Shown: in pieces, positions 42,093 to 51,058 of the stretch
Position numbering within the stretch: position 1 is the stretch's first letter
Layout of the letters: every line of letters starts with the position of its first letter
From: Thermoflexus hugenholtzii JAD2
GTDB taxonomy: Bacteria; Chloroflexota; Anaerolineae; Thermoflexales; Thermoflexaceae
DNA: 64,000 nt
Assembly: GCF_900187885.1 (NCBI RefSeq)
Contig: NZ_FYEK01000044.1
Location: 124,001-188,000, forward strand
Direction: 5' to 3'
Program-made: the position numbers and the translations under genes
Notes under the pieces: generated by a model
Databases searched by the model: none
Told to the model about the DNA's origin: nothing
The model's input: the letters and a program-made list of their open reading frames with translations, nothing else

Positions 42093-43071
42093 AATCGATG
42101 CTGGAGGAGTCCCCCACGTTGAAGCGGCGGAACCGTCCGCCCACGTAGGCGTCGCGGCCGATGAGGGATCCTTCCAGGATGGCGTTCACGATGCGCGCCC
42201 CGCTGTCGACGATGGAGTCGCGGATGATGGCGTTCTCGATGAAGCAGCCATCAGCGATAGTGGCGTAGGGGCCGATGACCGCATGGCGGACGTGGGCGGT
42301 GGGGGAGATGAAGACGGGTGGGATGATCACCACCCCCTCGCGCTGGGCCTCCCGGGAGTTATCGTGGCCGTGGGCGAGCAGGTAGCGGTTGGTCTCCAGC
42401 ACCGCCTCCGGCGTCCCGCAATCCACCCAGACGTTCACCTCGCGCACCCGCAGCCGCTGGCCGTATTCCAGGAAGATGTTCAGGGCGTCCGTCAGGAAAT
42501 ACTCGCCCCGGGTGCGGATCCCTCGGGCCATCAGCTCCTCGCAGGCTTTCACCAACAGGGGGCCGTTGCGGATGTAATACATCCCGATCACCGCCAGGCG
42601 GTTCTCCAGGCTGGCCGGCTTCTCCACGAAGCGAGTGACATAGCCCCGGGCGTCGAGCTCCACCACCCCGAAGCGCCGGGGATCCTCCACCTCCTTCACG
42701 AAGGCGATGCCATCCGCGTCCTTCGGATCCAGGTCCCGGAGGTCCGCCTCGAAGAGGGTGTCGGCGAAGATGATCACGATGGGGCCGTCGATGTGGTCCC
42801 GGGCCAGCCAGAGGGCGTGGGCCTGGCCGAGGAGCTCCTTCTGCTCCACGTAGCGGGCGGGGAGGCGGTAGGTGCTGTCCACATACTGCTGGATCTGTTC
42901 GCCCAGGTAGCCCACAATGAAGATGTATTCCTCCGGGTTGAGGGCGGCCAGCTTCTCCACGATGTAGCCCAGGAAGGGCTTGCCGGCCACGTTGATCAGG
43001 GGCTTCGGCTTGCTGTAGGTGTGCGGCCGCAGCCGGGTTCCGAACCCGGCCACCGGGATCACCGCTTTCAT
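42085..43071 (-). CDS. Sugar nucleotidyltransferase (glucose-1-phosphate thymidylyl/uridylyl-like)
   Basis: A 328-residue enzyme. The N-terminus MKAVIPVAGFGTRLRPHTYSKPKPLINVAGKP is the NTP-transferase signature, with GQAHALWLARDHIDG and FADTLFEADL near 80-105. The C-terminus (about 250-325) is a short left-handed beta-helix (PTAHVRHAVIGPYATIADGC). It activates a hexose-1-phosphate with a nucleotide; the base and sugar cannot be told. I prefer ATG 43071, with AGGAGG upstream, over GTG 43074. It follows treT by 70 bp and may be the last gene of the sugar-import operon. Confidence 0.85.
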   Translation of the reverse strand: MKAVIPVAGFGTRLRPHTYSKPKPLINVAGKPFLGYIVEKLAALNPEEYIFIVGYLGEQIQQYVDSTYRLPARYVEQKELLGQAHALWLARDHIDGPIVIIFADTLFEADLRDLDPKDADGIAFVKEVEDPRRFGVVELDARGYVTRFVEKPASLENRLAVIGMYYIRNGPLLVKACEELMARGIRTRGEYFLTDALNIFLEYGQRLRVREVNVWVDCGTPEAVLETNRYLLAHGHDNSREAQREGVVIIPPVFISPTAHVRHAVIGPYATIADGCFIENAIIRDSIVDSGARIVNAILEGSLIGRDAYVGGRFRRFNVGDSSSIDFT

Positions 43072-43141
43072 CACCGGACCTCCTGCGGAGGGTAGGGATT
43101 TTCATCTTAGCCGAAGCCCGCCGGAAGGGGAAGCCCGTTCC

Positions 43142-44383
43142 TTATCCGGCCATCCACTCCCGCAGGAGGGCGAGCTCATCCCGGAGGCCCCGGGTGCAGA
43201 GAAAGTGGCGTCGCACATGCTCCCGCCCGCGCGCCCCCATCGCCTGCGCCTCCTCTGGATGGGAGAGGAGGTAGAGGGCCTTCTCCGCACATGCCGCGAC
43301 GCTGTCCACCAGGAACCCGGTCTCGCCGTCGTGGACCTGCAGGGGGATCCCGCCGGTCCGGCCCCCGACGACCGGTTTGCCCTTCCATAGGGCTTCGGTC
43401 ACCGTCAGCCCGAACCCCTCCCGCAGGGATTTCTGGATCACCACCGCGGCCGCCCGCTGGAAGGCGTTCACCTCCCAAGCCCCTACCCCATGGAAATTGT
43501 GCAGCACGTGGAGGTCGGGATCCTCCCCGGCGTGCCGGAGCGTGCGGTCGTAATACCACCAGCCCTCCGGGTCGTCGTGGGCCATGGAACCCACCAGGGC
43601 CAGCTGGACCTCCGGACGCTCCCGTTTCACCAGCCGGTAAGCGTCGATCACCCCGATGGGATCCTTCCACGGATCGAAGCGGGAGACCTGGAGGAGGAGG
43701 GGCCGATGGGGATCCACCCCGAAGCGGGCGACGATGGCGCGGGCTTCGTCCTCCCTCATCGGCGCGTTCTTGGGGGAGAGGGGATCGATGGTCGGCGGGA
43801 TGAAGGCCACCCGGCGGACTGGGAAATCGGGCCCCACGTATTCGGCCATGGTGAAGATGGCTGCGTCGTAGGCGGAGAGATAAGGGAGTAGGAAAGACCA
43901 GAAGGGCGGATGGGGGGTCCGGGTGTCGATGTGACAGCGCCAGATCCAGAGCCGGGCCCCCCGCCGCTCCCGGAACGCCGGGATGCCGGCCGGCTGGGGG
44001 TCGTGGATGAAGATCACGTCGTAATCTCCTTCCAGCTGCGCGGCGTTGCGCCGGTTCCCCTCCCGCCAGATCTCCTGCATTTCGGGAGAGAAGGGGAGCT
44101 CCATCCCTTGCAGGCCGTTATGCATGGCCTTGGTGACCCGGAAGAAGGCCTCGTCGCCATGGATCACCCGCCATTCCGCCTCCAGGCCCAGGTCACGCAA
44201 CAAGGGGATATGGGTGCTCAGGATCTCCGCCACGCCGCCGCCGAAGGCGGTGGCGTTCACATGCAGCACGCGCATGCCGCGCAGCGGCGCGGCCAGCTCC
44301 CGCAGCGCTTCGACCTCCTCCTCCCCGACCACCGGGCGCAGCGCGTTCAGGGAGCGGGGCGTCACAGACACCGGCTCGTGCAT
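43142..44383 (-). CDS. treT: Trehalose synthase (TreT-type GT4 glycosyltransferase)
   Basis: A 413-residue protein matching TreT, which reversibly joins glucose from NDP-glucose to glucose to form trehalose. LHVNATAFGGGVAEILSTHIPLLRDLGLEAEWRVI (about 40-72) and IFIHDPQPAGIP are strongly TreT-like. VSRFDPWKDPIGVIDAY is the donor-domain start, and EGFGLTVTEALWKGKPVVGG holds the EX7E pair. ATG 44383 has AAGGAG seven bases upstream. It is next to a sugar ABC importer under LacI control, suggesting that imported trehalose or a related sugar is processed or trehalose is recycled. Confidence 0.85.
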   Translation of the reverse strand: MHEPVSVTPRSLNALRPVVGEEEVEALRELAAPLRGMRVLHVNATAFGGGVAEILSTHIPLLRDLGLEAEWRVIHGDEAFFRVTKAMHNGLQGMELPFSPEMQEIWREGNRRNAAQLEGDYDVIFIHDPQPAGIPAFRERRGARLWIWRCHIDTRTPHPPFWSFLLPYLSAYDAAIFTMAEYVGPDFPVRRVAFIPPTIDPLSPKNAPMREDEARAIVARFGVDPHRPLLLQVSRFDPWKDPIGVIDAYRLVKRERPEVQLALVGSMAHDDPEGWWYYDRTLRHAGEDPDLHVLHNFHGVGAWEVNAFQRAAAVVIQKSLREGFGLTVTEALWKGKPVVGGRTGGIPLQVHDGETGFLVDSVAACAEKALYLLSHPEEAQAMGARGREHVRRHFLCTRGLRDELALLREWMAG

Positions 44384-44442
44384 CGCGAGCTCTCCTTGCA
44401 GGGGATAAGGCCTGGGAGGCGCCTGCGGGCCCTGCCCCGAGC

Positions 44443-45273
44443 TCATTTCAGCGTCCATCCGATCAGGCCGCGGATGTAGTAGCGCTGAAGCAGGGCGAAG
44501 ACCAGGATGGGCATGCTCATGGTCAGGATGGAGGCGGCAGTGAGCACCCCCCAGTCGATGTGATACTGTCCCCGTAGCAGCGGGATGCGCTGGGTGGCCA
44601 CCAGCTTCTCCGGGTCGTAGATCAGGATCAGGGCCATGAAGAAGTCGTTCCAGGCCCAGGTCAGCTGCAGGGCGGCCGCCGAGGCCAGGCCGGGGAGGCT
44701 CAGGGGCAGCACGATTCGGGTGAAGATCTGGAACCGGCTGGCCCCGTCCAGGCTGGCCGCTTCTTCGATCTCCGGAGGCAGGGTGGAGAAATAATTGCGC
44801 AGGAAGAGGATCACCCAGGGCAGGGCCCACGCGGTGTGCACCAGGATCAATCCCGCGTAATGGTTGATCAGCCCCAGATCCCGCAGGAACCGGAACAGGG
44901 GGACCGCCACCATCTGCTGGGGGATGGCCATCAGCAACACGATGACCAAAAAGAGCGGATCCCGGAGCGGGAAGGGGAAGCGCAGCATGGCGTAAGCGGC
45001 CATGGCCCCGATGAAGAGGGGCAGGATCGTGGAAGGGATCACCACCAGCAGCGAGTTGCGGATCCCCTGGCTCATCGGCGCGGTGGGATGGTTCCAGGCC
45101 TTGACGAAGTTGTCTAGAGAGATGGTGAAGGAGGAGAACTGCCACCAGCCGTGGATCAGTTCGCTCTGGGGGCGCAGGGCGCTCATCAGGATCCCGAGGA
45201 AGGGGACGATCCAGGCCAGCCCGATCCCCCAGGCCAGGGCGTTGATCCACAGTTCCCGTCCCCATCGCCGCAT
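44443..45273 (-). CDS. Carbohydrate ABC transporter permease (MalG-type)
   Basis: A 276-residue permease with six hydrophobic helices. The EAA loop EAASLDGASRFQIFTRIVLPLSLPG (about 175-200) contacts the ATPase. FSSFTISLDNFVKAWNHPTAPM near 45-66 is typical of MalG partners. It ends in LIGWTLK, the common G-x-x-K C-terminus of this group. It follows the MalF-type permease by 6 bp. No ATPase gene is in the operon; a shared MsmK/MalK-type ATPase encoded elsewhere is likely. Confidence 0.92.
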   Translation of the reverse strand: MRRWGRELWINALAWGIGLAWIVPFLGILMSALRPQSELIHGWWQFSSFTISLDNFVKAWNHPTAPMSQGIRNSLLVVIPSTILPLFIGAMAAYAMLRFPFPLRDPLFLVIVLLMAIPQQMVAVPLFRFLRDLGLINHYAGLILVHTAWALPWVILFLRNYFSTLPPEIEEAASLDGASRFQIFTRIVLPLSLPGLASAAALQLTWAWNDFFMALILIYDPEKLVATQRIPLLRGQYHIDWGVLTAASILTMSMPILVFALLQRYYIRGLIGWTLK

Positions 45274-45279
45274 GGCCGC

Positions 45280-46191
45280 TCACTCCGAGGACCTCAGGGT
45301 CCGCACGAACCAGAGGCCGACGATCAGGGTAAAGAGGCTGAGCATGGTCGCCACCGCCGCCGCCCGCGGGAACTCCAGGGCGCGGAAGGCGTAGAAATAC
45401 ATCTGGAGAGCGAGCACCATGGTGGCCCCGCCCGGCCCGCCCAGGGTAGCCGTGTAGACGATGTCGAAGATCTTCAGCTCCCAGAGGATGGTCATGGCCA
45501 CGATGACCATGGTGACCGGCCGGAGGCTGGGGACCGTGATATACCAGAATTGTTGGAGAGGTCCGGCCCCGTCCACCGCGGCGGCCTCGTAGTAATCCCG
45601 GGGGATCGTGGCCAGGCCGGCGCTGTAAAGGATCATGCTGAAGCCCGCCCAGAGCCAGACCGATCCGAGGATGAGGGCAAGGAGCGCGGTCTCCGGATAG
45701 GCGGTCCAGCTCCGTCCCAGCGCCGTCAGCCCCACTGCCCGCATGATCGCCGTCACCACCCCTGCGTTCTCATCGAACAGGAAGCGGATGATCACCCCGC
45801 CCACAATCATCGGGGTGACCATTCCCAGGAAGATGACCGACTTCAGAAAGGTGGCCCCCCGGGCCCGCTCCAGCAGCACCGCCAGGATCAGGCCCAGCCC
45901 CACGGTAAGGGGGAGATGGAGCAGGATCCAGACGACGTTGTGCACCAGGGAACCCCAGGGCGGCGGCCCGGGGGGGAAACCGGTGAGGTTCAGGGTGTCC
46001 GAATCGGAGAGAACCTCTATGAAGTTCCTCAGGCCGACGAAAGCGCCCCGCTTGTCCGTAAAGCTGAGGGCGACCGTCTGCACCGCGGGCAGGATGATCA
46101 GCAGGAAGATCAGGGCGAGGGCGGGGGCGGTGAACGTTAGGAACGCCCCCCAGCGCCGCATCCGTTCCCATCGAGCGCGATGGAGCCTCAT
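45280..46191 (-). CDS. Carbohydrate ABC transporter permease (MalF-type)
   Basis: A 303-residue permease with six helices, beginning with a basic segment (RLHRARWERMRRW). The EAA motif is DYYEAAAVDGAGPLQQFWYITVPSLRP (about 205-231). FTAPALALIFLLIILPAVQTVALSF is helix 1. I chose ATG 46191, with GGAG upstream, over a longer frame. It lies 76 bp downstream of the binding-protein gene and 6 bp before the second permease. The two permeases should form a heterodimer. Confidence 0.92.
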   Translation of the reverse strand: MRLHRARWERMRRWGAFLTFTAPALALIFLLIILPAVQTVALSFTDKRGAFVGLRNFIEVLSDSDTLNLTGFPPGPPPWGSLVHNVVWILLHLPLTVGLGLILAVLLERARGATFLKSVIFLGMVTPMIVGGVIIRFLFDENAGVVTAIMRAVGLTALGRSWTAYPETALLALILGSVWLWAGFSMILYSAGLATIPRDYYEAAAVDGAGPLQQFWYITVPSLRPVTMVIVAMTILWELKIFDIVYTATLGGPGGATMVLALQMYFYAFRALEFPRAAAVATMLSLFTLIVGLWFVRTLRSSE

Positions 46192-46267
46192 TCGCTCCGC
46201 TCCCTTCTCTGGCGGCCCGCCGGATCCCAGAGGGGAGGGCCCGCTCAGGCCCTCCCCTCGCCGGTTC

Positions 46268-47536
46268 TCACTTCGTGGGGAACTTGGCATCCAGCTGCCG
46301 GAGCACGCTGTCCAGGGCCTGGGGGCGGACCCAGAGGAGCTTCATCTGATCCCAGAACAGGCGCTGCCAGTCGCCACCCACGGCGTCATCCAGGTCCGGC
46401 ACCGTCGGCTGCTCCACTTTGGCCAGCGCCTCCGCCAGGGCACGGTCCGCCGGCGGGTAGACGTCCGGGGGGATGTCCTTCCGGCTGGCCAGCTTGCCGC
46501 CCTGTTTGGCCCGGACCTCCATCCCCTCCTTGCTGATCATGAAGGCGATCAGCTGCTTGGCCGCCTCCACGTTCTCGCTGTATTTGGGGATGAAGGCCCA
46601 GTCCGTCCCGCCCACCACGCCACGGGCTCCGGGCAGGGTGAAGACCCCCAGATCGTTGGGATCCTTCACCATGCCGGTCAGCCAGTTCCCCATGAAGAAC
46701 AGGCCGTATTCCTCGTTCCACCAGAGGTCGATGGCCTGGGTCCACTCCACCGGATCGCTGAAGTATTTGCCGAGGAGGGGCACCAGCCGCTCGGCGAAAA
46801 TGGATCGAACCTGGGGGTCGGTGAAGCGGACCTTGCCGGCGATGAGGTTCTGCTGGAGCTCCGGCCCGCCGAAGGTGATCAGGAAGTGCTCCACGATGTC
46901 TGAGATCGGCCAGCCCACGCCGTCGCCGGTGATGATCGCCTTCTTGATCCCGGGGATCGCCGAGATCTTGTCCAGGAGGGCCAGGAACTCCTCCCAGGTG
47001 GTCGGCGGCTGCAGGTTGTGCTTCTGGAAGAAGGACTTCTTATACCAGAAGCCCGGCTTCACAAACAGGACATAGGGGACGGCGTAGACCCGGCCGTCCA
47101 CGGTGGTGGGCTGGAGGACGAACTGGTTCGCCTCCTTCTGCCACAGATCCGTGAGGTCCACGGCGTGGTCCTTGTTCTCCCGGACCCACCACTCCCACAT
47201 GAAGATCACATCGCCCGGGGCCTGCTTCGCCTCAAATTGGGGCGGCAGGACCTGGGAGAGGTCCTCGGCGCGGTAGATCCGATACTGGATCTTCATGCCC
47301 AGCTTCTCCTCCGCGGCCTTGAGGACCGGGAGGAACTGGTCCATCTCCGCCCCCGCCCACGGGCCGATGACCGTCAGGGTGGGGATCACTTTGGTGACCT
47401 CGACGGTTTTCTCTACTTCGACTGTCCGCTCCACCACCCGGGTTTCTACGATGCGTTCGGGGGTGGGGGTGGCCGCCGGCACGCATGCGCTCAGCGCGAG
47501 CATCAAGATCACGAGGGCCAGACCGATGCGCTTCAT
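46268..47536 (-). CDS. Sugar ABC transporter substrate-binding lipoprotein
   Basis: A 422-residue extracellular binding protein. The N-terminus has a lipobox (LALSAC, Cys at about residue 18), followed by a Val/Glu-rich repeat spacer (RVVERTVEVEKTVEV) and then the type-1 binding fold with LTVIGPWAGAEMDQF, DVIFMW, YAVPYVLFVKPGFWYKKSFFQ and TTWEEFLALLDKI. The family is bacterial extracellular solute-binding protein of the sugar group; trehalose/maltose-like ligands are likely from context. ATG 47536 overlaps the stop of the upstream lacI-type gene (ATGA) and has AGGAGG upstream. Confidence 0.92.
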   Translation of the reverse strand: MKRIGLALVILMLALSACVPAATPTPERIVETRVVERTVEVEKTVEVTKVIPTLTVIGPWAGAEMDQFLPVLKAAEEKLGMKIQYRIYRAEDLSQVLPPQFEAKQAPGDVIFMWEWWVRENKDHAVDLTDLWQKEANQFVLQPTTVDGRVYAVPYVLFVKPGFWYKKSFFQKHNLQPPTTWEEFLALLDKISAIPGIKKAIITGDGVGWPISDIVEHFLITFGGPELQQNLIAGKVRFTDPQVRSIFAERLVPLLGKYFSDPVEWTQAIDLWWNEEYGLFFMGNWLTGMVKDPNDLGVFTLPGARGVVGGTDWAFIPKYSENVEAAKQLIAFMISKEGMEVRAKQGGKLASRKDIPPDVYPPADRALAEALAKVEQPTVPDLDDAVGGDWQRLFWDQMKLLWVRPQALDSVLRQLDAKFPTK

Positions 47537-48576
47537 GCTCCACCTCCTGCGCCACAGGATTGACGGATGATCAGCCCGGTGGCCAGCCGGATCTCCTGCG
47601 TGGGAGGCCTTCCCTCCTCGATCCACCGAAGGAGCAGATGGCCGGCATGGAGCCCCAGCTCCTCCGCCGGCAGGTGCACGGTGGTCAACGGGGGATCCAC
47701 GTAAGCGGAGAGGGGAACATCGTCGAAGCCCACGATGGCAATGTCCTGGGGGACGCGCAGGCCGTGGCGCCGGATGGTCTGCAGAGCCCCGAAGGCCACC
47801 ACATCGCTGGCCGCGAAGACCGCTGTGGGGGGATCCGGAAGCCGGAGCAGCTGCTCCATGGCTGCCGCGCCGCTGGCGGGGGTGAAGGCGCCGAAGGCGA
47901 CCCATGCCTCCTCGTAGAGGAGACCGGCTTCCTCCAGGGCCTGGCGATAACCCAGCCAGCGCTCGTAGCTCGCGGTGTAGGAGAGGGGGGCGTTGGTGAT
48001 CAGCCCGATGCGCCGGTGGCCCAGGCGGATTAAATGGCGAACCGCCTCCGCCGCGGCCTGAACGTTGTCCACATCCACGGAGGGGATCGGGGTATCGCTC
48101 AGGCGGCCCAGGAGGACGACGGGGGTCTCCTGGCTCCAGCGCGCCAGCCACTCCCGATCCTCAAAGCGAGGCCCAGAGAGGATCAGCCCATCTACCCGGC
48201 GCTCCTGAAGCAACGCCACCGTCTCCTCGGGGGGGTGATCCGGGGAGAGGGGGAAGATCAATAGATGAAAGCCCGCCTTTCGCAGCACGCGGCTCAGGCC
48301 GCGGAGGACCTCGGGGAGGAAGGCATCGGCGAAGACCTGATCGGGGGTCTGGCGGAGCACCAGGGCGATCACCTCCGCGCGCCCGCGCACCAGATGCCGG
48401 GCCGCCGCGTGCGGGCGATAGCCCAAGCGCGCCGCCGCCTCCCGCACCCGCCGACGGGTCTCCTCCGGGATCCGAACGCCCACCACCCCATTGAGCACCA
48501 GCGAGACCGTGGTGCGGGAGACCCCCGCCAGACGGGCCACATCCTCCGCCGTCGGAGCCCGCCGAGGCTTCCCCAT
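47533..48576 (-). CDS. LacI-family transcriptional repressor of the sugar import operon
   Basis: A 347-residue regulator. The N-terminal HTH has TAEDVARLAGVSRTTVSLVLNGV and the hinge helix GYRPHAAARHLVRGR. The C-terminal periplasmic-binding-like domain (about 62-340) binds the effector sugar. It is the first gene of a six-gene minus-strand run (lacI, binding protein, two permeases, treT, nucleotidyltransferase). A promoter and a 12-bp palindromic operator lie directly upstream, so it probably represses itself and the operon until its sugar is present. Confidence 0.93.
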   Translation of the reverse strand: MGKPRRAPTAEDVARLAGVSRTTVSLVLNGVVGVRIPEETRRRVREAAARLGYRPHAAARHLVRGRAEVIALVLRQTPDQVFADAFLPEVLRGLSRVLRKAGFHLLIFPLSPDHPPEETVALLQERRVDGLILSGPRFEDREWLARWSQETPVVLLGRLSDTPIPSVDVDNVQAAAEAVRHLIRLGHRRIGLITNAPLSYTASYERWLGYRQALEEAGLLYEEAWVAFGAFTPASGAAAMEQLLRLPDPPTAVFAASDVVAFGALQTIRRHGLRVPQDIAIVGFDDVPLSAYVDPPLTTVHLPAEELGLHAGHLLLRWIEEGRPPTQEIRLATGLIIRQSCGAGGGA

Positions 48577-48610
48577 CTGATCCCCTCTGCCGCGGGAATC
48601 CGATCATTGG

Positions 48611-48622
48611 TAACACGTGTTA
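48611..48622. promoter_or_regulatory. LacI-type operator, perfect palindrome
   Basis: TAACACGTGTTA is a perfect 12-bp palindrome with a central CG, the usual layout for LacI-family sites. It lies immediately downstream of the -10 element, over the expected transcription start, where bound repressor would block RNA polymerase. Confidence 0.75.
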
Positions 48623-48630
48623 GCACTATC

Positions 48631-48659
48631 ATGTTAATCCCTTCAACTCAGCTTGTCAA
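48631..48659 (-). promoter_or_regulatory. Sigma-70 promoter of the lacI/sugar-import operon
   Basis: On the minus strand TTGACA (48659-48654), a 17-base spacer and TAACAT (48636-48631). Upstream (48660-48715) is unusually AT-rich and might act as an UP element. The operator lies between this promoter and the start codon at 48576. Confidence 0.75.
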
Positions 48660-48798
48660 GTGATATTTTTCACAATATGGCCGTTTTCGATGATGATGAG
48701 AAGAAAATTTTAGGGTCCCCGGGGGATCCGGTGGGGATTGCGAAGGGGAGGCCGGCGCGGGTAAACTGAGTCTCCGAATCGCTCCGGGAGGGGAGAGG

Positions 48799-49566
48799 AT
48801 GCTGCGCGTCGAGGGACTCCGGGTGGCGTATGGGGAGCGGGTGGTGATCCCGGGGTTGAGCTTCACGGTGGCGCCGGGGCAGGCCCTGGGGTTGATCGGC
48901 CCCAACGGGGCCGGCAAGACGACGGTGATCCGGGCCTTAAGCGGCGTGCTCCCGCTTCAGGGCGGGACGATCTTCTGGGAGACAGTGCCCCTGCACACCC
49001 TGCCGCCGGAGCAACGCGCCCGCTGGGTGGCGGTGGTCCCCCAGGGGGCGACGTTGCCGGAGGCCTTCACCGGCGAGGAGGTCGTCGCCTTCGGGCGAAC
49101 CCCCTATCATCCCTGGTGGGGCCCCCTCGCGGATCTGGATCATCTCCCGATCGCCCGGGCGATGATCCGCACCGACACGCAGGCCTTCGCGGAGCGCCGG
49201 GTGGGAACCCTCTCGGGAGGAGAGCGGCAACGCCTCCTGCTCGCCCGGGCCTTCGCCCAGACCCCCCAGATCCTGTTGCTGGACGAGGCCTTCGCCCACC
49301 TGGACCTGAAGTATCAGGTCCGCCTGCTGCGCATGATCCGCCGCCTGCTGCAGGAAGAAGGGATGGCGGGGGTGCTGGCGATCCACGATCTGCATCTGGC
49401 GGCGCGATTCTGCGACCAGCTGCTTCTGCTCCGGGAGGGCCGGGCCCTCGCCGGGGGTCCGCCCGAGGTGGTGCTCCAGCCCGCGCTGCTGGAAGCCGCC
49501 TACGGGATCCCAATGCGGGTGGAACGCCACCCGGAGGCCGGCTGGCTGATCTGGCCTGAGCTATGA
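48799..49566 (+). CDS. ABC transporter ATPase, iron-siderophore/cobalamin type
   Basis: A 255-residue ATPase with Walker A GPNGAGKTT (about 34-42), signature LSGGERQRL (about 135-143) and Walker B QILLLDEAFAHLD. WVAVVPQGATLPEAFTGEEVVAFGRTPY is characteristic of FepC/BtuD-like enzymes that energise iron-chelate or vitamin B12 importers. No permease or binding-protein gene is adjacent, so its partners must be elsewhere. It is divergent from lacI and overlaps the convergent PHP gene by 6 bp. Confidence 0.88.
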   Translation: MLRVEGLRVAYGERVVIPGLSFTVAPGQALGLIGPNGAGKTTVIRALSGVLPLQGGTIFWETVPLHTLPPEQRARWVAVVPQGATLPEAFTGEEVVAFGRTPYHPWWGPLADLDHLPIARAMIRTDTQAFAERRVGTLSGGERQRLLLARAFAQTPQILLLDEAFAHLDLKYQVRLLRMIRRLLQEEGMAGVLAIHDLHLAARFCDQLLLLREGRALAGGPPEVVLQPALLEAAYGIPMRVERHPEAGWLIWPEL

Positions 49567-50208
49567 GAGGCGGCGCCTCCATTTGGCCCACGTGGAGAGC
49601 AGGTGCACCCAGGGAGGGCTGAGGCGGCGGGTGGGGCGCGCATGTTGCAGGGCCTGCCGGAAGCCCTCCGCGTCCTCGAAGGGCGGCAGTGCCGTCCACG
49701 CCCGCCCGAGCTCCCAGGCGGTGTGGGCGTCGCTCCCGGAGAACCCCGGCTTGCCGAAACGGGCCGCCAGCGCCGCCGCGCAGGCGTTGTCGCCGGGGAA
49801 GAGGCACCGCGCGTTGAAGACCTCCACCGCATCGACCAGGGGAAGGATAGCCTCCGCCGTCCGCCGGCCCACCGCCGAGCCCCGGGCCCGATCGCATGGA
49901 TGGGGGAGGGCCACCACCCCGCCCTGCTCCCGGATCCGCTCGATGGTCTCCAGCAGGGGAAGGCCCTTGGGGATCTCCCGCTCGATGAAGTAGGCCAGCA
50001 CCTCGCCTTCCCGGGTCCGGATTTCCTCCCCAATGATGATCCACTCCGGCGCCTTCTCCTTCAGCCGCAGCGCCCCTTCAATGGTGTTGTGATCCGTCAC
50101 CGCCACCCGATCCAGCCCCCGGCGTTGGCAGGCCTCCAGGAACTCCTCCAGTTCCAAGAGGCTGTCGGGGGAGTAGCGGGTATGAGCATGCAGCTCAACG
50201 CGCCACAC
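49561..50208 (-). CDS. PHP-domain metal-dependent phosphoesterase
   Basis: A 215-residue protein of the PHP (polymerase and histidinol phosphatase) superfamily. All metal-binding motifs are visible: HAHTRYSPDS (about 7-16), DHNTIEG (about 39-45), GEEIRT, LPHP (about 100) and GSDAH (about 158). It may cleave phosphate monoesters or nucleotide derivatives; the substrate is unknown. It overlaps cmk by 14 bp, indicating a shared transcript. Confidence 0.88.
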   Translation of the reverse strand: MWRVELHAHTRYSPDSLLELEEFLEACQRRGLDRVAVTDHNTIEGALRLKEKAPEWIIIGEEIRTREGEVLAYFIEREIPKGLPLLETIERIREQGGVVALPHPCDRARGSAVGRRTAEAILPLVDAVEVFNARCLFPGDNACAAALAARFGKPGFSGSDAHTAWELGRAWTALPPFEDAEGFRQALQHARPTRRLSPPWVHLLSTWAKWRRRLS

Positions 50209-50902
50209 GGGAGCCCTCCCGGCATCGGGCCTCGATGAGCGCCACCACCTTCTGGAACACTTCCTCGATGTCCAGGGCGGTGGTGTCCAGGACGACCGCG
50301 TCGGGGGCCGGGCGGAGGGGCGCCACCTCCCGCCCTTGATCCAGCGCGTCCCGCTGCCGCATGGCTTCCAGGACCTCCTCGAAGGAAACCGCCTGCCCCC
50401 GTTCCCGGAGCTCCTGATATCGCCGTCGCGCCCGGGTCTCCAGATCCGCGTCCAGGTAGATCTTCAGATCCGCCTCCGGGAGGACGACGGTGCCGATGTC
50501 CCGGCCGACCATCACCACGCGTCCCCGCAACCCCAGCTGACGCTGCCGCTGGCTCAGGGCCTGGCGGACGCCGGGATGGGCAGAAACCTGGGAGACGGCG
50601 GCGTCCACCTCCGGTCGCCGCAACTCCCACGTGACGTCCTCACCCTCCACGATCACCGTGTAAGGACGGCCATCCGCTACCGTGGGGCGCTGAATGTCCA
50701 GATCCAGGCTCTCCGCCAGGTGGGTAAGGGCCTCGGCGTCCTCCGGGGAGATCCCCCGGCGCAGGGCGGCCCAGGTGACCGCCCGATACATCACCCCGGT
50801 GTCGATGTAGGTGTAGCCGAGATGGGCTGCCAGCCGCTGGGCCAGGGTGCTCTTCCCGGAGGCGGCCGGCCCATCAATGGCGATCCGCAACGGCGTCCCC
50901 AT
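50195..50902 (-). CDS. cmk: Cytidylate kinase
   Basis: A 235-residue P-loop kinase phosphorylating CMP and dCMP. P-loop DGPAASGKST is at 9-18, DTGVMYRAVTWAAL (about 35-48) is the CMP-binding motif, and GRDIGTVVLPEADLKIYLDAD (about 132-152) and RRRYQEL (LID) follow. Length matches the family. It is 14 bp overlapped by the downstream PHP gene. The 156-bp gap upstream to the anti-sigma gene holds no clear feature. Confidence 0.95.
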   Translation of the reverse strand: MGTPLRIAIDGPAASGKSTLAQRLAAHLGYTYIDTGVMYRAVTWAALRRGISPEDAEALTHLAESLDLDIQRPTVADGRPYTVIVEGEDVTWELRRPEVDAAVSQVSAHPGVRQALSQRQRQLGLRGRVVMVGRDIGTVVLPEADLKIYLDADLETRARRRYQELRERGQAVSFEEVLEAMRQRDALDQGREVAPLRPAPDAVVLDTTALDIEEVFQKVVALIEARCREGSRVAR

Positions 50903-51058
50903 CGCCGAACGTTCCCCGCTTTCCCGGATTTTCCCTCTACGTCGACGGCTGAGGTCACCGCGGGCCGGCGGCCCACGGTCCGCCTCCGCCGAAGCGCACG
51001 AGGTGACCTTCCTCCAGGATTCTACTCGAACGCATCTCTTGCCCGGAATCCGGGAGCG

